From JAJRVM01 sp041752115 (GTDB taxonomy: Bacteria; Planctomycetota; Planctomycetia; Pirellulales; Pirellulaceae), in the NCBI GenBank assembly GCA_041752115.1, contig JBGSHS010000341.1, positions 1 through 64,000 on the forward strand: a stretch of DNA of 64,000 nucleotides, written 5' to 3'. Below are positions 56,462 through 64,000 of the stretch, one piece after another (within the stretch, counting starts at the first letter, position 1; each line of letters begins with the position of its first letter). Below the pieces are notes generated by a model, which was not told the origin of the DNA, ran no database searches, and saw only the letters and a list, made by a program, of their open reading frames with translations. Both the position numbers and the translations under genes were made by a program.

Positions 56462-56548
56462 CCGCGGTCGCGCAGACCGCGGGATAGTGGCCGCGGTCGC
56501 GCAGACTGCGGGATAGTGGCCGCGGTCGCGCAGACTGCGGGATAGTGG
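56462..56548. repeat. Three tandem 29-base palindromic repeats
   Basis: Units at 56462-56490, 56491-56519 and 56520-56548, each ccgcggtcgcgcagaccgcg followed by ggatagtgg, with units 2 and 3 differing by one base. Each unit contains an 8-base hairpin, ccgcggtc with gaccgcgg (a G-T pair in units 2 and 3). There are no spacers, so this is not a CRISPR array. It lies between the GH28-like gene and the next operon. Confidence 0.92.
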
Positions 56549-56631
56549 ATGCCGAGAGGCGATTCCCCCACGGCACTGCGCGAGCATGGCTACGGCACTG
56601 CGCGATCAAAGGATCTCTCGCAAGAACCGGC

Positions 56632-56674
56632 TTGACTCAGCGACGGCCGCGGATAAACTTTGCAGTACAGAGCT
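56632..56674 (+). promoter_or_regulatory. Promoter with operator-like dyad
   Basis: ttgact (56632-56637), 16-base spacer and taaact (56654-56659) suggest a sigma-70-type promoter. Over the -10 lies ataaactttgcagtacagag (56653-56672, then ct), with a dyad ctttgca-tacagag. A 20/22 match is upstream of the radical-SAM gene (57968-57989). The overlap with the -10 suggests repressor binding. Confidence 0.5.
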
Positions 56675-56694
56675 AACTAATGAGGAGCGTGGTG

Positions 56695-57318
56695 ATGCGA
56701 GTCGAAGAAGCGTTAGATCAAGTGCGGACGATCCAGCTGCAGCTGGTGCGGACCCGGCAGTTCTGCTGCTATCGTTCGGCCACGATTGCCCTGAGCGGCG
56801 TGTTGGGATTGGGGGCTGCCGGGCTGCAGAGCCGCTGGATGCCGCATCCGACGGAGAATCTTCCGCTGTATCTGGCACTCTGGATATCGGTAGCCGCCGT
56901 CAGCGCCACGATCACCGGCCTGGAAATCCTGTGGCGTTGGTGCCGGAGCGGTTCGACGCATGCGCGACAGCAGACGCTGGCGACGGTGCGACAGTTCGCA
57001 CCCTGTCTGGTGGCTGGGGCGGTGGTGACCGGTGGAGTGGTCTGTTATGGCCCAGAGCATGCGGCTCTGCTCCCTGCGTTGTGGGCCATCATCTTCAGTT
57101 TGGGGATCTTTGCCTCGTCGACCCATCTGCCGTCGGGCAGCATCTTCGTGGCCGTCTATTATCTGCTCGCTGGGCTCGTCTGCCTGCGATGGGGCCAGGC
57201 CCCACAGGCATTGCAGCCGTGGACCATGATCATCACCTTTGTCGTTGGGCAGTGGCTTGCCGCGGCAGCGTTGTATCGACATCAGGAGCGTAGCCATGAG
57301 TTCGAACAAGCGGTCTAG
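56695..57318 (+). CDS. Small multi-pass membrane protein
   Basis: 207 residues from the ATG at 56695, which has ggag 7 bases before; an ATG at 56680 would be too close to that site. Hydrophobic segments: CCYRSATIALSGVLGLGAAG, LYLALWISVAAVSATITGLE, LVAGAVVTGGVVCYG, ALLPALWAIIFSLGIFASS and FVAVYYLLAGLVCL. No family recognised. It overlaps the winged-helix regulator gene by 23 bases and so belongs to one transcription unit. This pairing of membrane protein and regulator suggests sensing or self-control, but no more can be said. Confidence 0.72.
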   Translation: MRVEEALDQVRTIQLQLVRTRQFCCYRSATIALSGVLGLGAAGLQSRWMPHPTENLPLYLALWISVAAVSATITGLEILWRWCRSGSTHARQQTLATVRQFAPCLVAGAVVTGGVVCYGPEHAALLPALWAIIFSLGIFASSTHLPSGSIFVAVYYLLAGLVCLRWGQAPQALQPWTMIITFVVGQWLAAAALYRHQERSHEFEQAV

Positions 57319-57703
57319 TGTGTCGCGGCAACCGCGTGAAGGGCGGTTCGCCTATGACGGGCTCGATCGTGTCTTTCACGAAAAAGCGCGGCTGGGCATC
57401 ATGACCTCTCTCGCCTCACAGCCGGATGGTCTGTCGTTCTCCGATCTGCGATTGCTCTGCGCCCTTTCTGACGGGAACTTGAATCGCCATCTGGCTGTGC
57501 TGCAGGAAGCAGGGTTTGTGGAGGTCGAGAAGAGTGGACGAGGCCGCGGCTCACGAACAGTTTGCTGCGTCACACGTGAGGGGCGTGCGGCGTTCCTGGA
57601 ATATCTCCACACGCTGGAACAAGTCATCGCCGATGCGGCTAACAGCCTGCAGCGGCCGGCGTCGTCCGCTCAGCCGATGCGCGCCAGCTGGTCGACTTCC
57701 TAG
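57296..57703 (+). CDS. Winged-helix DNA-binding transcriptional regulator
   Basis: 135 residues, start ATG at 57296. It has the winged-helix layout of the HTH_34-type (PF13601) or ArsR/MarR-like group: LDRVFHEKARLGIMTSLASQ, LSFSDLRLLCALSDGNLNRH (recognition helix), LAVLQEAGFVEVEKSGRG and CCVTREGRAAFLEYLHTLEQ. Such proteins bind short dyads as dimers. Its gene overlaps the membrane-protein gene by 23 bases. An operator-like dyad occurs before that pair and before the next gene, so it may repress both. This is inference. Confidence 0.85.
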   Translation: MSSNKRSSVSRQPREGRFAYDGLDRVFHEKARLGIMTSLASQPDGLSFSDLRLLCALSDGNLNRHLAVLQEAGFVEVEKSGRGRGSRTVCCVTREGRAAFLEYLHTLEQVIADAANSLQRPASSAQPMRASWSTS

Positions 57704-57844
57704 GTGCGAGCACGATTTCCTCGTTGCCAGCAGTCCGACAGAAAACGGCAGAATATCCAATCACGAACAGCAGAATGCAGCAGGAAGAAAAGGCATAGCC
57801 GTGGCGACAGTCGAGCGATCCGGGGGACGGCCCGACGTGATTCT

Positions 57845-57960
57845 TCCACCTGGATATTGGACATTCCTTGTTCGATATTCTGCGGTTCAGACGCCTTGGT
57901 GACCAACGCCATCAACGGTTCAGCCCCAGGCAGACACTGAACGATCCATGGTGTGGGCCT
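57845..57960. repeat. Family C repeat, copy C2
   Basis: tccacctggatattggacat, then tccttgttcgatattctgcg, gacgccttggtgac and gaacgatccatggtg. This matches copy C1 (34902-35020) with scattered changes. It lies just before the radical-SAM gene. Confidence 0.85.
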
Positions 57961-57967
57961 TGTTACT

Positions 57968-57989
57968 ATAAACTTTGCATTGCAGAGCT
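57968..57989 (+). promoter_or_regulatory. Operator-like dyad before the radical-SAM gene
   Basis: ataaactttgcattgcagag followed by ct; ctttgca-t-tgcagag is a near-perfect palindrome. It matches 56653-56674 in 20 of 22 positions. It is 13 bases before the radical-SAM start, so a bound protein would block transcription or early elongation. Confidence 0.5.
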
Positions 57990-58002
57990 TGGTAGGTGTG
58001 GC

Positions 58003-59493
58003 ATGAGACTGTGGGTACCCGAAGCGATGCGAGTTGCGCCGACTCTGGACGAGCGTCTGTCGGTCGGTGCAGTCACACCGTGTACCGCTCTGTTGATCAA
58101 TCCGTTTTATCCCAAGGATCCCCATGCGAGTTTCGGCAAGCACGTGCTGACGCCGAGTCTGGCGTTGACGAGCATTGCCGCGAGTACTCCGCCGCAATGG
58201 GAGGTGCGGTATTGGGACGAGAACCTGTTGATGGGGCCACCGCCGCACGAGCCGTTTCCGCAGGTCGTGGGCATTACGGTGCACCTGACGTTTGCTGACC
58301 GAGCGTATGCCTTGGCGCGTTGGTATCGTCAGCGCGGCGCGAAGGTGATTCTGGGCGGATTGCACGTGACTTCCTGTCCCCAAGAGGCGGCGGAGCATGC
58401 CGATGCGATTGCCGTGGGCGAGGGAGTTCAGTTATGGGGCCGCATCCTGGACGACGTGGCCGGCGGAACGTTGCAGCCGGTCTATCGCGGAGACTACCGG
58501 CGGCCCTACCGGGAGGATCCTGCTCCGCGCCGCGATCTGCTGCCGCGCCGAAGCTTTCTGACCACGAGCAGTCTGATTGCCACGCGTGGCTGCCACAATC
58601 GTTGTGGGTTCTGCTATCTGTCGACCAAGGGGCTGCACATGCCTTACCTTACTCGCGACGTGCAACAGGTGGTCGATGAGTTCATGCAGGACGATCAGCC
58701 GTATGCGGTGTTCACAGACAACAACCTCGGTTCGCGTCCGGAGTACCTGCGCGAGCTCTGTGCAGCGTTGCGGCCGCTCGAGAAGGTCTGGAGTGCCGCG
58801 ATATCGCTGGACGTAACGGATGATCCGCAGTTGGTGCGCGAGATGGCGCTGGCCGGCTGCACAGGCGTCTTTGTCGGACTCGAGTCGCTACAGGACAAGA
58901 ACATTGTGGATGCGCGCAAGCGGAGTCCGTCGGCCCATGACTATGCCCGCCGCGTGGCGATTTTGCATGACCATGGCATCCAGGTCAACGGGAGTTTCGT
59001 ATTGGGATTCGATCATGACCGGGCGGACGTGTTTGCGGCGACGGTCGACTGGATCGAAGAGAATCGACTGGAGTGCGCCACGTTTCATATCCTGACTCCC
59101 TATCCCGGCACTCCCTTGTTCGCCCAGCTGGAAGCGGAGGGGAGGATTCTGCATCGCAACTGGAGTCAGTACGACACGGCGCATGTGGTTTTTCAGCCGC
59201 GACACATGACGCCGCAGCAGCTGGCGGAAGGCTATGGCTGGTGTTATCAGCGGCTGTTCTCGCACCGGTCCATCTGGGCACGACGTCCGCGCGATGTGCG
59301 GGCGGTTCTTCCCTATCTGGCCATGTCGTACCTGTACAAGCGATCCAATCGATTCTGGCATCAGTTGATTCGACATCAACTGACGGCCATGACGTGGCGT
59401 CCGCTGGTCGAAGCGACTCGGCGGCGCCACGTTCGTTTTCGACGCCGGCTCGCTGGCCGTAGCGTGGACTTCAGTCCGCGACAGCACCAGTGA
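58003..59493 (+). CDS. B12-binding-domain radical SAM enzyme
   Basis: 496 residues from the ATG at 58003. The N-terminal part (about 25-150) is the cobalamin-binding-like fold of B12-radical SAM enzymes (FPQVVGITVHLTFADRAYAL, AKVILGGLHVTSCPQEAAEH, ADAIAVGEGV). The radical SAM core begins LIATRGCHNRCGFCYLSTKG, with the CxxxCxxC cluster motif, and continues with GVFVGLESLQDKNI and GSFVLGFDHDRADVFAATVD. Substrate cannot be told: hopanoid, chlorophyll and phosphonate enzymes share this layout. About the last 12 residues (RSVDFSPRQHQ) and the stop come from repeat A6. The gene carries the operator-like dyad upstream. Confidence 0.85.
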   Translation: MRLWVPEAMRVAPTLDERLSVGAVTPCTALLINPFYPKDPHASFGKHVLTPSLALTSIAASTPPQWEVRYWDENLLMGPPPHEPFPQVVGITVHLTFADRAYALARWYRQRGAKVILGGLHVTSCPQEAAEHADAIAVGEGVQLWGRILDDVAGGTLQPVYRGDYRRPYREDPAPRRDLLPRRSFLTTSSLIATRGCHNRCGFCYLSTKGLHMPYLTRDVQQVVDEFMQDDQPYAVFTDNNLGSRPEYLRELCAALRPLEKVWSAAISLDVTDDPQLVREMALAGCTGVFVGLESLQDKNIVDARKRSPSAHDYARRVAILHDHGIQVNGSFVLGFDHDRADVFAATVDWIEENRLECATFHILTPYPGTPLFAQLEAEGRILHRNWSQYDTAHVVFQPRHMTPQQLAEGYGWCYQRLFSHRSIWARRPRDVRAVLPYLAMSYLYKRSNRFWHQLIRHQLTAMTWRPLVEATRRRHVRFRRRLAGRSVDFSPRQHQ

Positions 59494-59570
59494 GAACGTA
59501 TGGCGGTGGGACGGTTGGGTACAGGGCGGTCACGCACTGAAGTGCGTGCTACGCGCGTGCTACGTGCTAC
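59458..59570. repeat. Family A palindromic element, copy A6
   Basis: cgtagcgtggacttcagtcc, spacer, and cacgcactgaagtgcgtgct, followed by two further gctac units. The stop codons of both neighbours lie in it: TGA at 59491-59493 (radical SAM) and TAG on the minus strand at 59567-59569 (GH36). Confidence 0.92.
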
Positions 59571-62290
59571 TCGACCCGCTGATAGAACAGCACTGCCGCG
59601 CCGGGACGTGTCGGAATATCGATGCTCAGGCCCTGCTCCATTAGCTGGCGTCCGGTCTGCACCACCGTCTCAGGGTGATCCGAATTGGTGACTTGATATC
59701 GAGCGTCAGGGTCGAGTCCTTGCAGGCGGAACTGACCGCCGAAGAAATCGCTTTCCGTACGGCGGAAGGCCTGCACCATTCCTTTCTGACTCTGCTGGTT
59801 ATGGAATTGCCAGGCGATCCAGGCGTCTGCTTCCAGCGAATGAGGAGTCAGCGGGTAGTAGTCGCCAAAATAGACATCGCCCGCCGCCAGCCATTCACGG
59901 TAGAGTTTCTGGATCAGCGCATCGTCCACTTCGACTCGGAAGTCGAAGCAGGCAGTGTTGGAGGGGCACATGTTGCTGCGTCGCGTGTAGGGATCGTACG
60001 AGATCCCGCCGGTGCCCCAGCCCCAGCCGACCGTATTGGAGGGCGTGTAGCCGGTTCCGAAGAACGGCAGCCAGAACGACAGGCCGTAGGTATGTCCCTG
60101 CTGACCGACCGGTTCGAACAGGTAGTCGCTGCGCAGCAAGGGAACGGCGCGTCGCATCGTTTCCAGGTCATTGCGTCTGCCGCCGGAGGCGCACGAATCG
60201 ATCAGCATTCCCGGATGACGGCGCAGCAATTCGTCCCAATACGCCAGGTATCCGACCACGTACTGATTTTCGGTCATACCTTGTCGATCTTCGCGATCGT
60301 GACTGCGCCAGAACGAGAGCGGGTCGATGTTGAAGTCCTGGCGGTAGAGATCGATTCCTTCTTGCGTGATGATGGAATCGATTTTGTCCACCAGCCAGGT
60401 CCAGGCCTCACGGTTGCCGAGATTCAACAGGCCTCCGCCGCTGCCTCCCAGAATCCACTCAGGGTGCTCTGCAGCGAGCCAGGTCTCGCCAGCCACTCGT
60501 TCCGGTTCGAACCAGACGATGGTTTTGACTCCCTTGGCATGAGCGTGATCACTCACCGCGCGCAGGCCGCGCGGAAAACGATGTGGACGGCGATCGACTT
60601 CCCAGGTTCCGGTCCAGGGCCAGCCTTTTTCGGCCGCACCCACATACCAGCCCGCGTCCATCCACCAGTAGTTCAACTGCAGCCCTTTGGCCAGATAGCT
60701 GTCAATGAACTCGATCTGGTTCGTTTCATTCGCCTGGGTCATCTCGGCGAACTGATGGGAGCTGCAGGCATTCAGCAGTGGCAGCGGAAGCTGCTTGCCA
60801 CCCGGTCGCGGCAGGTTGTGTTCGATCATCCAGCGTCGCCACACGTTCTGGGCGTCGATCCAGGTGTTATTCGAGGAGAACTGCAACACGATCAGCGGCG
60901 TGCGGATCTCTTCGCCTGGGTGCAGTCGCAAATGAGCCAGCTGCTGGCCGGCAGTGAGCGAGAGTGAGCGGTCTGCGTCTCGGGAAAAGCGAGCTGCCCA
61001 TTGCCCCGGCCAGGCCACCACAACCATCACTCCCTCGTCGCCTGCGCGCAGATTGAAATAGGGCCAGGCTCCGTTGGTCGATCGTCCATTTTCCGGTGCC
61101 GTCTGAAATTCAGTTCCCGGTCCGAGCGATTTCAGCTGCGGCTCAAAAGCGTTGGGCGCGCATGTGTCACCTCGGTTGTAGTGCAACATGAACTCGTCGC
61201 TGCCGCCACGTCGCGACAGGCGGCAGTCGAGCGCCTGGAGATCGTGGATGACCGGTGTGTCAGTCGTACCGGTGTTCTTGAGATAGACCGTCCATTCCAC
61301 CGTTCTGTAGGCCGGATACTCGACCCCTTCCCAGCGCACTTCCAGTCCCGTCTGCGGATCGACGTAGCGCACTGAGTGAGCGGTCTTGTGCGGATCGAGC
61401 TGCTTGTGTTCGCTGGTGCGCTGGCTTCGCTGGAGAACCACTTGCGATGGTGTATCACCCAGGACGAACGAAAAGGGAGCGGGTGTCTGCCGCCAATCAA
61501 ATTGTTCCCGCCACGACTCGATCCGGTTCGCTGCGCCACAGGTCATCTCAGCCACGGTCTGCAACCAGACGAACAGGTCGGGCGGAGTTGGGGCGACCGG
61601 TTCAACTTCCAGCACAAACTGACCGACGGCATCACCCTGGCCGCTCGCGCCAATGGCGTGTGGACCTACCAGGTCGAGATCACCGTCCACGGACGGAATA
61701 GAGCAGCGGAAGCTCTTGAGCGTGACTCGCACGCCCTGCCTGGCATCCTCGACCTCCCAGATTCCATCGTCCGGGCCGCCCGTGATCAGCGTGCCGGCGG
61801 CAGGTACCTCGGTAATCGGCCAGCCCATCGTCTGGCGCGCGTCGTTCACCGCACAGTTCGGATAGGGTGGTCCTTGAGTATCGGTGGCTGTCCGCGCGGA
61901 GATGGCCGCGCGATCATTGGCTCCGTCACAAAACAGATTCAACCCGACGTACGGCCACGGGCGACTGAACTCGCAATGAAACGTGAAGGTGTGCACTCCA
62001 GGTGTCAACGGAATGCGGACTGTGTGGTCCTGGGCGTTGTTCAGCCACTTGATGTCTTGGGCAGAACGGCTGGCCGGATCGAACACCGGTCCCTCATAGA
62101 TAAAGATGTCCCACGCGGCATCGATGGGTCCTGAGTTGTTACGAAAGGCCGTGTCGACCGTCCCCTGTTCGTCACAACCAAACAACGTTATGGCAGTAAT
62201 CTCTTGGGCCGACCCATCCCTGGCTGGCAGGCCGAGTGCCAGCAAACCGAGACAGAAAACAAGGAGCATCCACCTTCGCGTCGTCTGCAT
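59567..62290 (-). CDS. Secreted GH36-type alpha-galactosidase with N-terminal NPCBM-like module
   Basis: 907 residues, start ATG at 62290 after aaggaa, with a signal peptide (RWMLLVFCLGLLALGLPARD). Residues about 30-250 form a beta-rich module, probably carbohydrate binding. The GH36 catalytic barrel contains LQLNYWWMDAGWYVG and KTIVWFEPERVAGETW. The nucleophile motif is YRQDFNIDP (Asp652) and the acid/base motif DSCASGGRRND (Asp708), in the expected spacing. It should release alpha-D-galactose from galacto-oligosaccharides outside the cytoplasm. The stop codon lies in repeat A6. Divergent from the LamG gene to its right. Confidence 0.9.
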   Translation of the reverse strand: MQTTRRWMLLVFCLGLLALGLPARDGSAQEITAITLFGCDEQGTVDTAFRNNSGPIDAAWDIFIYEGPVFDPASRSAQDIKWLNNAQDHTVRIPLTPGVHTFTFHCEFSRPWPYVGLNLFCDGANDRAAISARTATDTQGPPYPNCAVNDARQTMGWPITEVPAAGTLITGGPDDGIWEVEDARQGVRVTLKSFRCSIPSVDGDLDLVGPHAIGASGQGDAVGQFVLEVEPVAPTPPDLFVWLQTVAEMTCGAANRIESWREQFDWRQTPAPFSFVLGDTPSQVVLQRSQRTSEHKQLDPHKTAHSVRYVDPQTGLEVRWEGVEYPAYRTVEWTVYLKNTGTTDTPVIHDLQALDCRLSRRGGSDEFMLHYNRGDTCAPNAFEPQLKSLGPGTEFQTAPENGRSTNGAWPYFNLRAGDEGVMVVVAWPGQWAARFSRDADRSLSLTAGQQLAHLRLHPGEEIRTPLIVLQFSSNNTWIDAQNVWRRWMIEHNLPRPGGKQLPLPLLNACSSHQFAEMTQANETNQIEFIDSYLAKGLQLNYWWMDAGWYVGAAEKGWPWTGTWEVDRRPHRFPRGLRAVSDHAHAKGVKTIVWFEPERVAGETWLAAEHPEWILGGSGGGLLNLGNREAWTWLVDKIDSIITQEGIDLYRQDFNIDPLSFWRSHDREDRQGMTENQYVVGYLAYWDELLRRHPGMLIDSCASGGRRNDLETMRRAVPLLRSDYLFEPVGQQGHTYGLSFWLPFFGTGYTPSNTVGWGWGTGGISYDPYTRRSNMCPSNTACFDFRVEVDDALIQKLYREWLAAGDVYFGDYYPLTPHSLEADAWIAWQFHNQQSQKGMVQAFRRTESDFFGGQFRLQGLDPDARYQVTNSDHPETVVQTGRQLMEQGLSIDIPTRPGAAVLFYQRVE

Positions 62291-62636
62291 CGTCGGTTCC
62301 TTGTTGCATAGGTGTGAGTTGAGATGCGGTGTGGTCAAAAAGGGACGCGGCAGCGACCCGGTCTGAGCGGGAGGCTGAGGCTCGGGCGGAGCGATCTCAG
62401 GCGAAACAGCTCGGCGTCTGTTAGCCGGCCTTCAGCCCACCGAACCATTTCGGCGGCCGGCCGGGCTGCGGTGCGGCAGCATGTCGCGTGTGTTTCAATT
62501 ATGATACCTATCAGGCGCAGTGGAAAGAAAGACGGTCCTCCCAGGAAACCGCGGTCTGACGGCTCAACCGGCGTCGGGATCCGACAGGCGGTGCTGGCAG
62601 AGATCGTGTCACCCGGGATGCACTGGAACAGACACT
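62291..62636. other. Divergent promoter region of the GH36 and LamG genes
   Basis: 346 bases with no gene. tatgat (62500-62505) is a possible -10 for the right-hand gene, but I found no good -35 at the right distance. No repeat family copy is seen here. Confidence 0.35.
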
Positions 62637-64000
62637 ATGCAGACAATCCAACATGCGAGACTTCGGGCCACGACGCTACCATGGGCAGGGCTTACACGCG
62701 GGCTCTTCCTCCTCGTGGCAGCGGCATCTACTTGGCTGACCACCGATCAAGCAGCGACAGCAGCGACTGCGGAACCGGATCGCTCGCGGCTGGTATCGGA
62801 ACTGCAATGGGAAGGGAAAACGGTCGATACCTCGCCAACCCCCAACGCCTGCACGGTACACGGCAACGTGGCGTACGCTGAGGGAAAGCAAGGGCGATGC
62901 GCAGCGTTCGATGGACGAACTTGGATCGACACGGGGGTTTCCCAGACGTCTCTGGGAGACCAGTTCACGGTCGAGTGCTGGGTCAATCCGGCGCCTCAGC
63001 AGCACCAGCACGCGGATATCTTCGGCAATCACAGTAGCGACGCGGCCGGTTTTGTACTGCAGCAGGATGGAGCAAATACGAACGAGTTTCAGGCGGCCTA
63101 CGGAGCAGGATCGGGCAGATGGGTGCTGACCGATCCGATTCCGCTCGTTGCCGGCCAGTGGCAGCATGTCGCACTGGTGAAGAACGCGACGGAGCTGCAG
63201 TTCTACCTGAATGGTGTGCTGGTCACTTCCCGGCGTGACGCGGCACCAGCTGCTGTGTCCTTGCTCAATGTGGCTGTCGGACTGGGCTATGCCGCGCCGG
63301 AACGCTGCTTTCAGGGACTCGTCGATTCACTGAGAATCTGGAACACTCCCCTGACCGATTTCTCGCACGCAGGGATCGATCCCGTACTGGCTCGAACGAC
63401 CGCTGCTCGGCACCTGGGCGTGGGCGAACGATCAGCACCGGCGTCCACCGTGAAGTCCTGGTCGCTCGCGACAGATGACACACATATGTCACTTGGTGTG
63501 ACGGCTGCGGACCAGCTGGTAGTCAGCGAGTTGTCCTGCCCGGCCGTGGGGCATAACTGGATCCGGCAGCCGATGGCCTGCACGCTGTGGGCCGATGCAG
63601 AAGTGAACGGCAGGTGCGTCGCGCTAGACTGGCGACTGGCCGAAGCAACGGTCGACAGCGACGACGGACAGCGGCTGACGTTGCGGTTCCTCTGCAGCGA
63701 TCCGGCGCTGGAGTGCACGGCGGTCTGGCACGCGGGACAAGGGCCTGGTCCGATCCAGCTCAGCACATCGGTCACGAATCGAACCGACCATGTGATCAAG
63801 CTTGGCGATCAGCCCACCCTGGATCTGGAAGGGGCCTCTGTGATGTGGAGCTTTCACAGCGACGGAGGCACTCCCGACGCAGTCGGTGTTTACCGTGAGC
63901 CGCTCGACACCGAGAACGCCCCTGTGCGGAGAACGGTGCGCACGGCCCCTCTGGGCGAGTTCATTCCTTATGTGGTACTCGACAGCGGCGGGAGTCACGG
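62637..64000 (+). CDS. Secreted LamG/concanavalin-domain protein, probably GH36-like (runs off the window)
   Basis: The frame is open from the ATG at 62637 to the window end, 454 codons, so the C-terminus is missing. A leader (GLFLLVAAASTWLTT) precedes a LamG-type domain (about 55-235): RCAAFDGRTWIDTGV, QFTVECWVNPAP, WQHVALVKNATELQFYLNGV and GLVDSLRIWNTPLT. After it a beta-rich region (about 265-454) has MWSFHSDGGTPDAVGVY and VVLDSGGSH, like the N-terminal supersandwich of GH36/GH31-type enzymes. Its neighbour is a GH36 enzyme, so an alpha-galactosidase-like or related glycosidase domain may follow outside the window. That is inference. Confidence 0.72.
   Translation, partial: MQTIQHARLRATTLPWAGLTRGLFLLVAAASTWLTTDQAATAATAEPDRSRLVSELQWEGKTVDTSPTPNACTVHGNVAYAEGKQGRCAAFDGRTWIDTGVSQTSLGDQFTVECWVNPAPQQHQHADIFGNHSSDAAGFVLQQDGANTNEFQAAYGAGSGRWVLTDPIPLVAGQWQHVALVKNATELQFYLNGVLVTSRRDAAPAAVSLLNVAVGLGYAAPERCFQGLVDSLRIWNTPLTDFSHAGIDPVLARTTAARHLGVGERSAPASTVKSWSLATDDTHMSLGVTAADQLVVSELSCPAVGHNWIRQPMACTLWADAEVNGRCVALDWRLAEATVDSDDGQRLTLRFLCSDPALECTAVWHAGQGPGPIQLSTSVTNRTDHVIKLGDQPTLDLEGASVMWSFHSDGGTPDAVGVYREPLDTENAPVRRTVRTAPLGEFIPYVVLDSGGSH

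Noticed and set aside
56462..56548. Possible CRISPR array
   Set aside because: The 29-base units are directly adjacent with no spacers, and no cas gene is in the window.

Overview
The window is very probably chromosomal DNA of a planctomycete (Planctomycetota, likely Pirellulales). The pointers are a GC-rich sequence, a large set of exported glycoside hydrolases and DUF4838-type proteins, Tat-exported sugar-isomerase-like and amidohydrolase proteins, a hydrazine-synthase-alpha-like dihaem protein fused to a formylglycine-generating-enzyme (SUMF1) domain, and several families of short palindromic intergenic repeats. The assignment rests on gene content only.

Left part (1-14.8 kb), housekeeping and origin region. 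A ParDE/RelE-type toxin-antitoxin pair is cut by the left edge. It is followed by a zinc-ribbon membrane protein and a decayed serine-resolvase relic. Then comes the replication cluster dnaA-dnaN-dciA(DUF721)-gyrB, all on the + strand; the dnaA-dnaN gap has features expected of an origin. After a strong stem-loop come a D-malate/tartrate dehydrogenase-like gene (- strand), an RluA-type pseudouridine synthase, and an MCP plus CheW chemotaxis pair.

Middle and right part (14.8-64 kb), a carbohydrate-degradation island. It holds a GH2 exo-beta-glucosaminidase-like enzyme, two GH95-type enzymes (one with an inserted discoidin-like module), and a beta-helix + beta-propeller + GH29 fusion heading an operon of propeller glycosidase-like genes. 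It also holds a GH28-like beta-helix enzyme, a GH36 alpha-galactosidase, the start of a LamG protein, DUF4838, and several secreted proteins of unknown role. Associated sugar enzymes include an AHBA/kanosamine-type aminotransferase with a Gfo/Idh/MocA dehydrogenase, a Tat-exported FucI-like protein and a Tat-exported amidohydrolase. The targets look rich in fucose, galactose and amino sugar. No SusC/D pair, sulfatase or sugar transporter gene is seen in the window.

Interleaved are a TPR membrane protein, an ORF6N protein, a small kinase plus divergent enolase pair, a membrane-protein/winged-helix-regulator pair, and a radical-SAM gene that shares an operator-like dyad with that pair. At least five repeat families (A-E below) fill the gaps, often supplying the stop codons or last residues of neighbouring genes.
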